Part shown: positions 1 to 8,943 of the stretch, piece after piece
Layout of the letters: every line of letters starts with the position of its first letter
How positions within the stretch are numbered: the stretch's first letter is position 1
Source: an uncultured Clostridia bacterium
GTDB lineage: Bacteria; Bacillota; Clostridia; Christensenellales; Borkfalkiaceae
DNA length: 64,000 bases
Direction: 5' to 3'
Assembly (NCBI GenBank): GCA_944354125.1
Contig: CALVPT010000003.1
Location: 62,001-126,000 of the forward strand
The notes under the pieces: model-generated
Database searches by the model: none
Told to the model about the DNA's origin: nothing
The model's input: only the letters and a program-made list of their open reading frames with translations
Position numbers and translations under genes: made by a program

Positions 1-981
1 ACCTTCCGTTACGGCAAGATAGACTGGCTGGAGAGCAATAACGAATACTGGCTGGAAAGGGACGCCGCGCTCAGGACGGAGTTCAACATTCAGACGGGTT
101 TCCAGAATAAGGATATGCCCAAGGTCAAGTTCAAGTCCAAGATGAAGGCATACTTCAAAAAGGCAGGCATAAAGGTTGCAAAGCACTGCATGGCAAGCAC
201 TCTGCCCGTATGCAAGAGGCTTATAAATCAGGTAGGTTATCCCGTAATCGTCAAGCCGGATAACGGCGTGGGCGCAAACGCCACATATAAGATAAACAAC
301 GAGCAGGAGCTCAGGCAATTCCTTAAAAATAAGCTCGACATTCCCTATATCATGGAGGAATACATCGAGGGCGAGGTCAACTCCTACGACGCTATAGTCA
401 ACAGCAAGGGAGAGCCCATCTTCGAGACGGGCAACGTCACGCCCTACTCGCTCATGGATATCGTCAACAACAGCGGCGATTCGGTGTTCTACATAGTCAA
501 TAACCCCTTCGACGACGTCAGGGCGGCCGGCAGAAAGGTGTTGAAGGCGTTCGGCGTAAAGAGCCGCTTCGTGCACTTCGAATTCTTCCGCCTCACCAAG
601 GACCAGCGCATAGGCAAGAGGGGCGACATAGTCGCGCTGGAGGTCAATATGCGTCCCTCGGGCGGCATTTCCCCCGACATGATGAACTTTGCGAACTCGA
701 CCGACGTCTACAAGATATGGGCGGACATGGTCGCATTCGACAGCACCCTCAAGGACTGCGGCGAAAGATACTACTGCGTATTCGTCGGCAGAAGAGAGGG
801 CAAGAGCTACAAGTACTGCGAACAGGACATAGTCTATAAGTACGGCGCAAACATAAAGCTTTTAGGCAAGGTTGCAAAGGCGCTCTCGGGCGCGATGGGC
901 GACATCATGTTCGTCGCAAACTTCAAGGAAAAGGCGGATATGGACGCATTCGTTGCCGACGTAATCGCCCCTCAGGAGTAA
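1..981 (+). CDS. ATP-grasp domain protein, 5' end outside window
   Basis: The reading frame is open from the first base of the window, so the start lies upstream; 326 residues are visible. The sequence has the ATP-grasp layout: a lysine strand near PVIVKPDNGVGANATYK, a hinge segment MEEYIEGEVNSYDAI, and a metal-binding EVNMRPSGG. Family members join a carboxylate to an amine or thiol through an acyl-phosphate, using ATP. The substrate cannot be read from the sequence and I do not recognise a named subfamily. A hairpin with a T-run at 1068-1097 closes the transcript before spoIVA. The ATP-grasp fold is confident, the reaction unknown. Confidence 0.8.
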   Translation, partial: TFRYGKIDWLESNNEYWLERDAALRTEFNIQTGFQNKDMPKVKFKSKMKAYFKKAGIKVAKHCMASTLPVCKRLINQVGYPVIVKPDNGVGANATYKINNEQELRQFLKNKLDIPYIMEEYIEGEVNSYDAIVNSKGEPIFETGNVTPYSLMDIVNNSGDSVFYIVNNPFDDVRAAGRKVLKAFGVKSRFVHFEFFRLTKDQRIGKRGDIVALEVNMRPSGGISPDMMNFANSTDVYKIWADMVAFDSTLKDCGERYYCVFVGRREGKSYKYCEQDIVYKYGANIKLLGKVAKALSGAMGDIMFVANFKEKADMDAFVADVIAPQE

Positions 982-1067
982 TTTCAGCCTCCAAGATGCG
1001 CCGGAACGCGCGTGCCGCTCGGTAGGCATGGCGAAAGCTGTGACGTGTTACATAATATAATAATTTT

Positions 1068-1097
1068 CCCGTCGTCTGTGTGCGGCGGGATTTTTTT
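1068..1097 (+). terminator. Rho-independent terminator after the ATP-grasp gene
   Basis: A GC-rich stem (CCCGTCG with CGGCGGG, one G-T pair) is followed directly by seven T residues. Confidence 0.75.
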
Positions 1098-1099
1098 GT

Positions 1100-1128
1100 G
1101 CATAATCGCGCCCTTTCGCCCATATGTT
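1100..1128 (+). promoter_or_regulatory. Candidate sigma-E-type promoter of spoIVA
   Basis: GCATAAT (1100-1106), a 14-base gap, then CATATGTT (1121-1128) approximates the sporulation sigma-E pattern (KMATATT, 14-15 bases, CATACANT). It would start transcription about 40 bases before spoIVA. An inverted repeat TGTTAT/ATAACA (1125-1141) overlaps the likely start. The match is by eye; spoIVA is a sigma-E gene in Bacillus subtilis. Confidence 0.45.
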
Positions 1129-1174
1129 ATTAAACATAACAGCAAATTTTTTTTATTTATAGCGGAGGCGGAAA

Positions 1175-2644
1175 ATGCAGGAAAGTAATATCTACGAGGA
1201 TGTTGCCGCAAGGAGCGGCGGAGATATCTATATAGGCGTGGTCGGACCCGTGCGCACGGGCAAATCTACGCTCATAAAGCGGTTTATGACCCAGCTCGTC
1301 CTGCCCAACGTGAGCGGCGACGTCGGCGAGATGATAGACGAACTGCCTCAGGCGGCTTCGGGCAGGACGGTAATGACGACCGAGCCCAAGTTCATACCGG
1401 CAAAGGCGGTGCGCGTGGAGGTAGGCAATGCCTCGGCGGACGTGCGCCTCATTGACTGCGTAGGCTTTCCCGTAGAGGGTGCCTCAGGCTTCGAGGAAAA
1501 CGGCGAGCCGAGACTCGTAAAGACAATGTGGAGCGAAGAGCCCCTGCCCTTTGCCGACGCCGCGTCGCTCGGCACGAAGAAGGTTATCTGCGACCACTCT
1601 ACGATAGGCATAATAGTAACGACCGACGGCTCGGTGACGGATATTCCCAGGGAAAACTATGTCGCCGCCGAGGAGAGGACGGTAAAGGAGCTTAAGCAGA
1701 TCGGCAAGCCATTCGTAATCGTGCTGAACTGCGCCCGTCCTTCGGGCGCGGAAGCAACGGCACTTGCCGCTCAGCTCAAGGAAAAGTATGACTGCGCGGT
1801 TGTAGCCGTAAACTGCGAAAATGCCGAAAAGAGCGATCTGGAGGGCATACTGCGCGCCGTACTCTTCGAATTCCCCGTGACGGGCGTCGAGGTCAACATA
1901 CCCGACTGGATGAAGGTGATGCCGCCCGACAGCACGGCGATAGGCGAACTGCTGGACGGGGTGCGCAAGGTCTGCGAGGGCATAACCGTCATGCGCCAGT
2001 GCTCGGCGTTCGACGATATGTTCGCCGAAAGCGAGCTGTGGCAGAAGGGCGCTGACGTCTCTCTTTCTCCCTCGACGGGCGTGGTAACGCTGACCGTCAT
2101 GCTCAGGGAGGGGGTATTCTTCAGAATGCTCTCGGAAACTGCCGGCGAGGAGATTAAGGACGAGTGCGCGCTCATGGAATACGTCGCCTCGGCGTCGCGC
2201 GCAAAGCGCGGCTATGACAAGGTCAAGGACGCGCTGGAGTGCGCAAGGGTGACGGGTTACGGCATAGTAAAGCCCGACGATGACGACCTGAGTCTCGATA
2301 AGCCCAAGGTAGTAAGGCAGGGCGCTAACGTGGGGATAAAGCTCAGGGCGACTGCGCCGAGCTATCACGTCGTCAAGGTGGACGTCAGCGGCGAAGTCAG
2401 TCCCATAATGGGGCTTGCCTCCCAGAGCGAGGACATGGTAAACGGCATAATGAACGGATTCGAGACCGACCCTCAGGCGACGTGGAACACAAACCTCTTC
2501 GGCAAATCGCTCAGGAGCATGGTAAAGGAGGGGCTGGACGGCAAGGTCAACTGCATTCAGGAGGACACGCGCAACAAGATGCGCCGCGCCATAACGCGCA
2601 TCGTCAACGAGGGCAAGGGCGGAGTCATCTGCATACTGCTGTAA
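1175..2644 (+). CDS. spoIVA: Stage IV sporulation protein A (spore coat basement ATPase)
   Basis: The 489 residues match the usual length of about 490. The N-terminus carries a Walker A loop, GPVRTGKS (residues 24-31), followed by switch-like segments (RLIDCVGFP) as in TRAFAC-class NTPases. In the family, SpoIVA is made in the mother cell, hydrolyses ATP and polymerises irreversibly around the forespore as the platform for coat assembly; the C-terminal tail, here ending GGVICILL, targets it to the forespore surface. The ATG is preceded by a strong GGAGG ribosome site at 1161-1166. The gene stands alone between two terminators. Function is confident; regulation by sigma-E is inferred from family and from the upstream motif. 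Confidence 0.97.
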   Translation: MQESNIYEDVAARSGGDIYIGVVGPVRTGKSTLIKRFMTQLVLPNVSGDVGEMIDELPQAASGRTVMTTEPKFIPAKAVRVEVGNASADVRLIDCVGFPVEGASGFEENGEPRLVKTMWSEEPLPFADAASLGTKKVICDHSTIGIIVTTDGSVTDIPRENYVAAEERTVKELKQIGKPFVIVLNCARPSGAEATALAAQLKEKYDCAVVAVNCENAEKSDLEGILRAVLFEFPVTGVEVNIPDWMKVMPPDSTAIGELLDGVRKVCEGITVMRQCSAFDDMFAESELWQKGADVSLSPSTGVVTLTVMLREGVFFRMLSETAGEEIKDECALMEYVASASRAKRGYDKVKDALECARVTGYGIVKPDDDDLSLDKPKVVRQGANVGIKLRATAPSYHVVKVDVSGEVSPIMGLASQSEDMVNGIMNGFETDPQATWNTNLFGKSLRSMVKEGLDGKVNCIQEDTRNKMRRAITRIVNEGKGGVICILL

Positions 2645-2728
2645 GTCGGGCAAAGCGTACTGCCTTATAATGTGACGGGGGTGGCGCATATTTGCCGCTG
2701 AACGGGAGGCACATGTGCGCAGAAAAGA

Positions 2729-2758
2729 GGGGCGGCGGAAAATCTTTTCCGCCGCCCC
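2729..2758. terminator. Shared hairpin terminator between spoIVA and the minus-strand small gene
   Basis: A near-perfect stem GGGGCGGCGGAA/TTTTCCGCCGCCCC. Read on the minus strand it is followed by a T-rich tract (CTCTTTTCTG), so it fits best as terminator of the 54-residue gene at 2811-2975; on the plus strand it could also stop spoIVA transcripts though the T-run is poor. Confidence 0.6.
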
Positions 2759-2810
2759 GAAATTGTCTGTCTGAGCTTTAAGACCGCGTTTGTCGCGGCA
2801 TATGTGGCTG

Positions 2811-2975
2811 TCAATCGCCCTTTTTTATCTCCTTGCGCTTTTCGGGCGCTATCTCGTCGGGTACAAATTGCCTGCCGTCCGCCATGTACAGCGAGGCATC
2901 GTTTCTCAGTACGGCAATGTATTCGTTATACTGTTCGTCTGTAAGTTTTCTTACCTTATTTTTGCCTTTGGACAT
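2811..2975 (-). CDS. Small conserved-looking protein of unknown function
   Basis: A 54-residue, highly charged protein starting MSKGKNKVRKLTDEQY. I chose the ATG at 2975 rather than the upstream one at 3008 because GGAGGT lies at the right distance before it (sequence GGAGGTCAACTTTATG on the minus strand). The strong ribosome site and the hairpin downstream at 2729-2758 support a real gene. It has no signal peptide, membrane segment or cysteines. I do not recognise a family. It sits between spoIVA and serA, both with their own terminators, so context says nothing about its role. Confidence 0.6.
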   Translation of the reverse strand: MSKGKNKVRKLTDEQYNEYIAVLRNDASLYMADGRQFVPDEIAPEKRKEIKKGD

Positions 2976-3130
2976 AAAGTTGACCTCCGTCGTTTTAGTT
3001 ATTCTCATTATGCTCTTTTGCCCGCCTTTTTATTCCTCCGAATCTGTCCGTACGCCTCGATGCATGCGCGGTTGTCGGGGCATAGTGCGGGGGTAAATTG
3101 CGGATATGCTGCGGAGAATATAAAAAAAAT

Positions 3131-3158
3131 GCGGCGCGGACTTTCAAAGTCTGCGCCG
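3131..3158 (-). terminator. Terminator of the serC-serA operon
   Basis: The stem GCGGCGCGGACTTT with AAAGTCTGCGCCGC is followed on the minus strand by eight T residues (the A-run at 3122-3129). Confidence 0.85.
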
Positions 3159-3181
3159 CGCTTGAGGTCATAACGTTAACG

Positions 3182-4336
3182 TCAGATTACTCTTACGCGG
3201 ATAACCCCGTCTATCGCCGCGATGTCCGCCGCGAGCGAGGGGTCGACCTCGCTGTCGACGTCTATTATGCAGTAGGCATAGTCGCCCTTTGACTTATCCG
3301 TCATGTTGGCAATGTTAAGTCCCTTTTTGGAGACTGCGGCGGTGAACTGCGCTATCATGTTTGCCACGTTTTTGTGGTGTATGCATATTCTCGCCTTGCC
3401 TTCGCGCTCGGCAGTTACGGAGGGATAGTTCACGCTGTTAACTATGTTCCCGTTGTCGATGTAGTCTTTAAGCTGTCTTGCCGCCATTACGGCGCAGTTG
3501 TCCTCGGCTTCGGGCGTGCTCGCGCCCAGATGGGGCACGCATATGGCGTTTGGAACGTCTATCAGCTTTGCGTCGGGGAAGTCGGTTATGTATCTTCCCA
3601 GCTTGCCGCTTTCAAGCGCCTCCTTCACGGCGTCGGCGTCGGCGAGTTCGCCCCTCGAATTGTTGATCAGCACTGCTCCGTCCTTCATCTGGGATATCGT
3701 CTGACGGTTGAAAAGTCCCTTTGTGTCGGGCGTCAGCGGAACGTGCACGGTTATATAGTCGGCCTTGGCATATACCTCTTCGCGCGTCGCCGCAACCTTG
3801 ACTGCGGGGTTCAGCAGCAGGGCGTTTGCCGTCGAGAGGTAGGGGTCTACGCCTATGACGTTCATTCCCAGCGCATATGCCGCATTTGCGACGGCTATGC
3901 CTATCGCGCCCAGACCTATTACGCCCAGCGTCTTGCCGTAAATCTCTCCGCCGACGAACTTCGACTTGCCCTTTTCGACAAGTTTGGACAGATTTTCCTC
4001 ATTCTTTACCGTCTTTACCCATTCCACGGCGTCTATAATCTTTCTGCCGCCGAGGAATAGCTCGCACAGCACCAGCTCCTTTACGGCGTTGGCGTTCGCG
4101 CCCGGGGTGTTGAATACTACTATTCCCTTTTCGGCATATGCCGCCACGGGTATGTTGTTCGTGCCTGCGCCCGCCCTTGCCACGGCAAGCAGGTTTGCGC
4201 CCGTCTCATAGTCGGCCATAGCCGCCGAGCGCACCATTATTCCGTCGGGGTTCTTTACGCTGTCCGAATATTCGCAACCTGCAAACACACCGTCGGCAAG
4301 CGGACTTATGGCGTTTAACTTCAATATCCTGGTCAT
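3182..4336 (-). CDS. serA: D-3-phosphoglycerate dehydrogenase with ACT domain
   Basis: Catalyses the first step of serine synthesis, NAD-dependent oxidation of 3-phosphoglycerate to 3-phosphohydroxypyruvate. The 384 residues show the D-2-hydroxyacid dehydrogenase fold: Rossmann motif GLGAIG near residues 140-145, the arginine loop NNSRGELAD and the catalytic histidine in CVPHLGAST. The last 70 residues (from ARICIHHKNVANMIAQF) form a C-terminal ACT domain, which in this family binds serine for feedback inhibition. The length matches the shorter class without the extra intervening domain. It starts 1 base after the serC stop, so the two are co-transcribed and probably translationally coupled. 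Confident. Confidence 0.95.
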   Translation of the reverse strand: MTRILKLNAISPLADGVFAGCEYSDSVKNPDGIMVRSAAMADYETGANLLAVARAGAGTNNIPVAAYAEKGIVVFNTPGANANAVKELVLCELFLGGRKIIDAVEWVKTVKNEENLSKLVEKGKSKFVGGEIYGKTLGVIGLGAIGIAVANAAYALGMNVIGVDPYLSTANALLLNPAVKVAATREEVYAKADYITVHVPLTPDTKGLFNRQTISQMKDGAVLINNSRGELADADAVKEALESGKLGRYITDFPDAKLIDVPNAICVPHLGASTPEAEDNCAVMAARQLKDYIDNGNIVNSVNYPSVTAEREGKARICIHHKNVANMIAQFTAAVSKKGLNIANMTDKSKGDYAYCIIDVDSEVDPSLAADIAAIDGVIRVRVI

Positions 4337-4337
4337 A

Positions 4338-5411
4338 TCACTTGTTCTCCGTTTCGAATTTCTTCATGAACTCAATCAGCGCCTTTACGCCCTCTACGGG
4401 CATTGCGTTGTAGATTGATGCCCTCATGCCGCCTACCAGCCTGTGTCCCTTCAGCGAAACAAGACCTGCTTTCTTTGCCTCGGCTATGAATTTTGCATCC
4501 AGTTCGGCGCTGCCCGTCACGAACGGCGCGTTCATGATCGAGCGGCAGGACTTTTCCACATAGTTCTTGTAGAGCGCCGAGTTGTCTATGAAGTCATATA
4601 AAAGCTTTGCCTTGTATTCGTCAACCTCGTTCATGGCCTTAACTCCGCCCTTTGCCTTGAGGTTGCGCAGCACCAGGCATGCCATGTAAATGGCAAATGC
4701 GGGGGGAGTATTGTACAGCGAACCGTTTTCGTCCTGCACTTTCCACTTAAGCATGGTGGGGCAGATTTTAAGCGGCTCCTGTATGAGACTGCGCTTTGCT
4801 ATGACTATCGTAACGCCGGCGGGGGCGAGGTTCTTCTGCGCGCCTGTATATATGACGCCGAAACGTGATACGTCTATCTCCCTCGAGAATATGTCGGAGG
4901 ACATGTCGGCGACGAGCGGCGCCTTGCATTCGGGGAATTTTACATAACGCGTGCCGAATATCGTGTTGTTGGAGGTTATGTGCACATAGTCAGCGCCCTC
5001 GGTGTAATTCAGCTTGTCTACGTCGGGGATATAGGTATACGTCTTGTCGGAACTGTCGCCTATCTTGTTGGCTGTGCCGTAAATCTGGCCTTCCTGCCAT
5101 GCCTTCTTGGCAAAGTTGCCCGTAACTATGTAGTCGGCGACGCCCGCGTGCATTAGGTTGAGCGGCACCGCCGCAAACTGCGTGCTAGCTCCGCCCTGAA
5201 CGAATATGACCGCATAGTCGTCGGGTACGTTCAAAAGCTCCCTGACAAGCGATTCGGCCTCTCTTACCACGGCCTCATAAGTTTTGTCTCTGTGCGAAAT
5301 TTCGGTCACGGACATGCCCGTTCCGGCAAAGTCAAGGAAATCTTTCTGCGCCTCCTCAAGAACTTCGAGGGGCAGGGTGGAGGGCCCTGCGGAGAAATTG
5401 TAAACTCTCAT
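4338..5411 (-). CDS. serC: Phosphoserine aminotransferase
   Basis: Transfers the amino group of glutamate to 3-phosphohydroxypyruvate, giving phosphoserine; pyridoxal-phosphate enzyme of fold type I. The 357 residues match the family, with the N-terminal NFSAGPSTLP signature, the substrate-binding HRDKTYEAV region and the PLP lysine in YTGAQKNLAPAG. The minus-strand ATG follows AGAGGT at good spacing. First gene of the serC-serA operon, driven by the promoter at 5513-5541. No serB-type phosphatase is visible nearby. Confident. Confidence 0.96.
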   Translation of the reverse strand: MRVYNFSAGPSTLPLEVLEEAQKDFLDFAGTGMSVTEISHRDKTYEAVVREAESLVRELLNVPDDYAVIFVQGGASTQFAAVPLNLMHAGVADYIVTGNFAKKAWQEGQIYGTANKIGDSSDKTYTYIPDVDKLNYTEGADYVHITSNNTIFGTRYVKFPECKAPLVADMSSDIFSREIDVSRFGVIYTGAQKNLAPAGVTIVIAKRSLIQEPLKICPTMLKWKVQDENGSLYNTPPAFAIYMACLVLRNLKAKGGVKAMNEVDEYKAKLLYDFIDNSALYKNYVEKSCRSIMNAPFVTGSAELDAKFIAEAKKAGLVSLKGHRLVGGMRASIYNAMPVEGVKALIEFMKKFETENK

Positions 5412-5512
5412 TTTATTACCTCTTGAAAAATTATATTGCCGCCCGCGTGTGCGGTGCGAAAAGTTCTTAAATTATCGCCCCGAAGTTTTGCTTCGGAGTG
5501 CGATTTGGAATA

Positions 5513-5541
5513 ATTATACACATATTCTCTGAAATATTCAA
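5513..5541 (-). promoter_or_regulatory. SigA-type promoter of serC-serA
   Basis: On the minus strand TTGAAT, a 17-base gap and TATAAT. The leader is about 95 bases and contains a hairpin (CCCCGAAG/CTTCGGAG, 5478-5498). I looked for T-box features in this leader and saw none. Confidence 0.75.
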
Positions 5542-5801
5542 GTATTTTGCATAAATTTGCCGTAAATATATAAAAATTTTTGCATAATGCCTGAATTGCC
5601 TAAATAATGTAACAAAAAGACAAAAATTTTTAGGCGATTTACGCAAAAAATTTTCACAATTATATTTACATTCTTCGCAATTTGGTGTAAACTAATTATC
5701 GGGTATATCTATTATATGAGCTGACTAAGCGGCATATATACCCCATTCAACGGGTGCAGGAAAATTTTTTCCGCTCCCGAAAAAGCATATCGAGGTGCAA
5801 C
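5542..5801. other. AT-rich intergenic region between serC and the large repeat gene
   Basis: Together with the serC leader and promoter this fills a gene-free stretch of about 390 bases. It is markedly AT-rich. A possible plus-strand promoter is TTGCAT (5580-5585) with AATAAT 17 bases on; this is weak. A short inverted repeat (GGAAAATTTTTTCC, 5759-5772) precedes the ribosome site of the next gene. No small gene or known RNA family is visible. Confidence 0.4.
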
Positions 5802-8591
5802 ATGAGCGACATAAACAAGGGCATAGGCATGACGAAGGCCGACCTCATCCTCTCAAGACTTGAACAGATGGCTCGGCAGAATTCCGCATTGGAGGCAAAG
5901 GTCAACTCCCTTATGGGTAAGGGAACCCCCGTTCAGACGCAGGGCGCAGCCTCCTCGCAGGACGACGTCATAGCAAAGCTCTCAAAGGAAAACAGCAGTC
6001 TCAGACAGGAGCTCGGCTATATCTCCGTTCAGGTTGAAAGCGTATACAATTCGCTCGCACGCTCGATGCAGCAGCTCAGCGACGAGGTTAAGGCGCTCAA
6101 GGGCGAAGGCGTAGCGCTTGCTACCGCGGACGGCAAGGAGGTTTCCGCGCCCATCGACTACGATGCAATAGGCATCGCCGTCGCGCAGAACATCAAGATT
6201 CCGCAGGCTATCGCCGAGGACATCGACTATGAGGCGCTCTCCGACAAGCTTTCCGAAAAGCTCAACTTGGCTCCCGCCGCCGTGGCAGAGAGCGGGCAGG
6301 CTCAGTCCGCCGAAGATAAGACAAAGCTGTCCGTCGCCGCAGAAAATCTCGATTACGACGCGATAGGTCTTGCCGTGGCAAAGAACATATACGTTCCCCA
6401 GGCGTTTGCCGAGGATATCGACTACGACGAGCTGGCAAAGAAGATTTCCGAAAAACTTCAGATTTCCGTACCTGCCGCACAGACGGCGGAACCCGTAAAG
6501 GCGGAGACCGCGCCCGTCGCGGCGATAGACTACGACGCGCTTGCGGCTAAGGTTGCGGCGCTCATAGTCGTGCCTGCGGCTCAGCCCGTCGTCCAGCCCG
6601 TCCGCGATATCGACGCCGACGCGCTCGCCGAAAAGGTGGCTGCGGCGTGCTCCGTGCACGAGGTCGTATCGCCCGATTACATCGCAAGCAAGGTTGCCGA
6701 ACAGGTCGTCATTCCTCAGCCCGACCTCGGCAACGTACTTACGGATATGCACATCGAGACCATATCCAGAAAGGTAGCCGACAAGATTGCAATCCCTGCC
6801 CAGCGCGAAGTCGACGAGGACAGAATTGCATACTCGGTAGTGCAGAAACTCAGGGAAGAGGAGGAGAGCGAGCAGAAGACCGAAGAGCAGACGGTTGCCG
6901 CCGCAATCGACGAGGGCGCGCTTGCCGAGGACATCGCCTCCAAGCTCAACGTCTCTCTTTCGGACGAGCTCATCGCCGCAGCGGTTGTCAAGAACCTTGC
7001 AGGGGCGATAGACTCCGACGAGATAGCAGACTGCGTTGCCAAGAAGGTAGGCTCCATTTCTCCCGAAGAATTTGAAATCAACGTCGACGACGACGGCTGC
7101 GATTCGCTTGCAAGAAGCATAGAGAGCAAGCTCGACTACGAGCGCATATCTGCGTTCGTCGCAGAAAAGCTTGCGCCTGCCATAGCCGCAGCCAACGAGA
7201 GGGAAGTAGACGTCGACGAACTTTCGACAAAGCTGTCCGAAAAGCTTTCGGTAAGCGCAAACATAAACGAGGACGTGCTTGCCGACAAGGCGGCGTCCGT
7301 CCTCTCCAACTATCTGCCCGAAATAGACGCGGTGGATATAGCCGACAAGGTGGTTGCTGGCGTCATACCCGTAATTCCCGCCGCACCCGTGATAGACAGC
7401 GCGGAAATAGCTGCACAGGTTTCCGAAAAGCTGGTTGAAAACCAGGAAAACAGCGACTACGACATAGTAATCGACGAGGAGGGGCTCGCGCGCATAACGG
7501 ACAGCGTGTCCTCCGAAATCAAGGGCGAATACAACTCGCGCTTCGACAAGCTAGAGGGCGACATTGCAGAGCTCAAGCAGGGACTCATTCCCGACGTAGA
7601 GGACGACGTAAATTACGACGAAATGCCCGAATATACCGAGGGGGATGCAGAACCTCAGACGGCCGACCTGATAAAGGGCTATGAGGAACGCTTCGACAAG
7701 CTCGAGGGCGAAATTTCTGCCGCCAAGCAGGAGAGCGGAGAACGCTTCGACAGGCTGGACGGCACCATTTCCGAGGCAAAGGAGCAGAGGGATGCCCGCT
7801 TTGACAAGGTGGAGAGGGACATCGCCGAGATAAAGAAGATGCTCATTGGCGGCGCGGTAGTCGCCGCGGCGGGCGGAATAGCCGCAGCCGATGCGGCGGA
7901 AGAGGAAGCTGAAGATAAGCAGGAAGACGACGGCGAACAGCTCGTCACGGTCAGCGACCTCGTAGACGAAAACGAGGAGACGAATGCCGCCTCCGACGAG
8001 GCAGCGCCTGCCGACGTTATGGAGGAGATAGTCGAGGATATCGACGAAAGCCCCGTCGACGAGGAGATAATGTCCGAAGATATGACGGACGACGTCTCGT
8101 CGGGCGTAGACTTCGCCAACATGATGAAGTATAACCGTTCGTTCATTGCCAGAATAATTCAGGGCACGGACGAGCAGAAGAACTATTACGGCAAGGTAAA
8201 GACGGCGCTCCTTTCGTATAAGAAGGTAAACTCCAACATCGCGTGGGGTGCGGAGCGTTTCAACAAGGGCAGGGAGACGATAGCGCGCTTCAAGATAAGG
8301 GGCAAGACGCTTTGCCTCTATCTCGCCCTCGACCCCAACGAGTTCGCGACGTCGGTATATCACCACGCCGACGTATCGGACAACAAGTCCATGCACGGCA
8401 CGCCCATGATGGTCAAGATAAAGAGCCCTCTCGGCGTAAAGAAGGCGATAAGGCTCATAGACGAAATGCTGGCCAGAAGGGGCGGCGTAAAGCGCGAGAT
8501 TACAGAGCGCGACTATGCGGCGATGTATCCCTACGAGAGTATGGAAGAACTCATAGAGGACGGCCTCGTCAAGGACGTCAGCAAGAAGTAA
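5802..8591 (+). CDS. Large acidic repeat protein with conserved C-terminal domain, function unknown
   Basis: The 929-residue protein starts at the ATG at 5802, behind GAGGTG; a GTG at 5754 in frame lacks a ribosome site. Residues about 1-100 predict coiled coil. Residues about 110-600 hold around fifteen degenerate repeats of 22-35 residues with the core IDYDALAEKVAEKL, often followed by a short hydrophobic strand (VPQAI). Residues about 575-690 contain four copies of a heptad-rich unit RFDKLEGDIAELK. An Ala-rich then acidic linker leads to a C-terminal domain (about 780-895) with IRGKTLCLYLALDPNEF. I have an impression of similar tails on other clostridial proteins of unknown function. There is no signal peptide or convincing membrane segment. 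It stands alone between a promoter region and a terminator. A scaffold or structural role is only a guess. Confidence 0.85.
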   Translation: MSDINKGIGMTKADLILSRLEQMARQNSALEAKVNSLMGKGTPVQTQGAASSQDDVIAKLSKENSSLRQELGYISVQVESVYNSLARSMQQLSDEVKALKGEGVALATADGKEVSAPIDYDAIGIAVAQNIKIPQAIAEDIDYEALSDKLSEKLNLAPAAVAESGQAQSAEDKTKLSVAAENLDYDAIGLAVAKNIYVPQAFAEDIDYDELAKKISEKLQISVPAAQTAEPVKAETAPVAAIDYDALAAKVAALIVVPAAQPVVQPVRDIDADALAEKVAAACSVHEVVSPDYIASKVAEQVVIPQPDLGNVLTDMHIETISRKVADKIAIPAQREVDEDRIAYSVVQKLREEEESEQKTEEQTVAAAIDEGALAEDIASKLNVSLSDELIAAAVVKNLAGAIDSDEIADCVAKKVGSISPEEFEINVDDDGCDSLARSIESKLDYERISAFVAEKLAPAIAAANEREVDVDELSTKLSEKLSVSANINEDVLADKAASVLSNYLPEIDAVDIADKVVAGVIPVIPAAPVIDSAEIAAQVSEKLVENQENSDYDIVIDEEGLARITDSVSSEIKGEYNSRFDKLEGDIAELKQGLIPDVEDDVNYDEMPEYTEGDAEPQTADLIKGYEERFDKLEGEISAAKQESGERFDRLDGTISEAKEQRDARFDKVERDIAEIKKMLIGGAVVAAAGGIAAADAAEEEAEDKQEDDGEQLVTVSDLVDENEETNAASDEAAPADVMEEIVEDIDESPVDEEIMSEDMTDDVSSGVDFANMMKYNRSFIARIIQGTDEQKNYYGKVKTALLSYKKVNSNIAWGAERFNKGRETIARFKIRGKTLCLYLALDPNEFATSVYHHADVSDNKSMHGTPMMVKIKSPLGVKKAIRLIDEMLARRGGVKREITERDYAAMYPYESMEELIEDGLVKDVSKK

Positions 8592-8614
8592 CTTTAAGTC
8601 AGAAGATAAAAGAT

Positions 8615-8642
8615 AAGGGGGTTAGCGCATCACGACCCCCTT
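8615..8642 (+). terminator. Terminator of the large repeat protein gene
   Basis: AAGGGGGT pairs with ACCCCCTT around a 12-base loop; only a short T tract follows. Confidence 0.6.
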
Positions 8643-8943
8643 TAGTCTGTAAAAAAGCGCCCCGATGTAGTTTTGACAGTGTCTGACGCGCGCGGCGGAC
8701 GTTGTAAGATGGCGTCTTACGGTTATTCTGTCGTACGCGGAGAGGCATTCGGGGAAGGATAATTTTTCGGAGCTTTAAGCAAGGTTCCGTACAAAGAGAA
8801 CAAAATATAAGAGAGCAAATTCCGCAAAGAGCGGATATAATTTACATACCGCAGCCGAAAAGCGGACTTGGCTTGACAGGCAAAGGCGGAGCATAATTCA
8901 AAGGTCGCGCATAATTCAAGGCGCGTAAAGGTATTCAGGATAA
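8643..8943 (+). other. Non-coding stretch before RNase J
   Basis: About 300 bases without a gene. It contains a perfect hairpin GTAAGA/TCTTAC (8704-8720), TATAAT at 8834-8839 inside a GCGGATATAATTT context without a good -35 box, and TTGACA at 8874-8879 without a well-placed -10. The leader of the next gene may therefore be long and structured, but I cannot assign it to a known RNA family. Confidence 0.35.

Noticed and set aside
5412..5510. T-box leader controlling serC-serA
   Set aside because: The leader is under 100 bases and lacks the T-box bulge sequence and a competing terminator; only one short hairpin is present.
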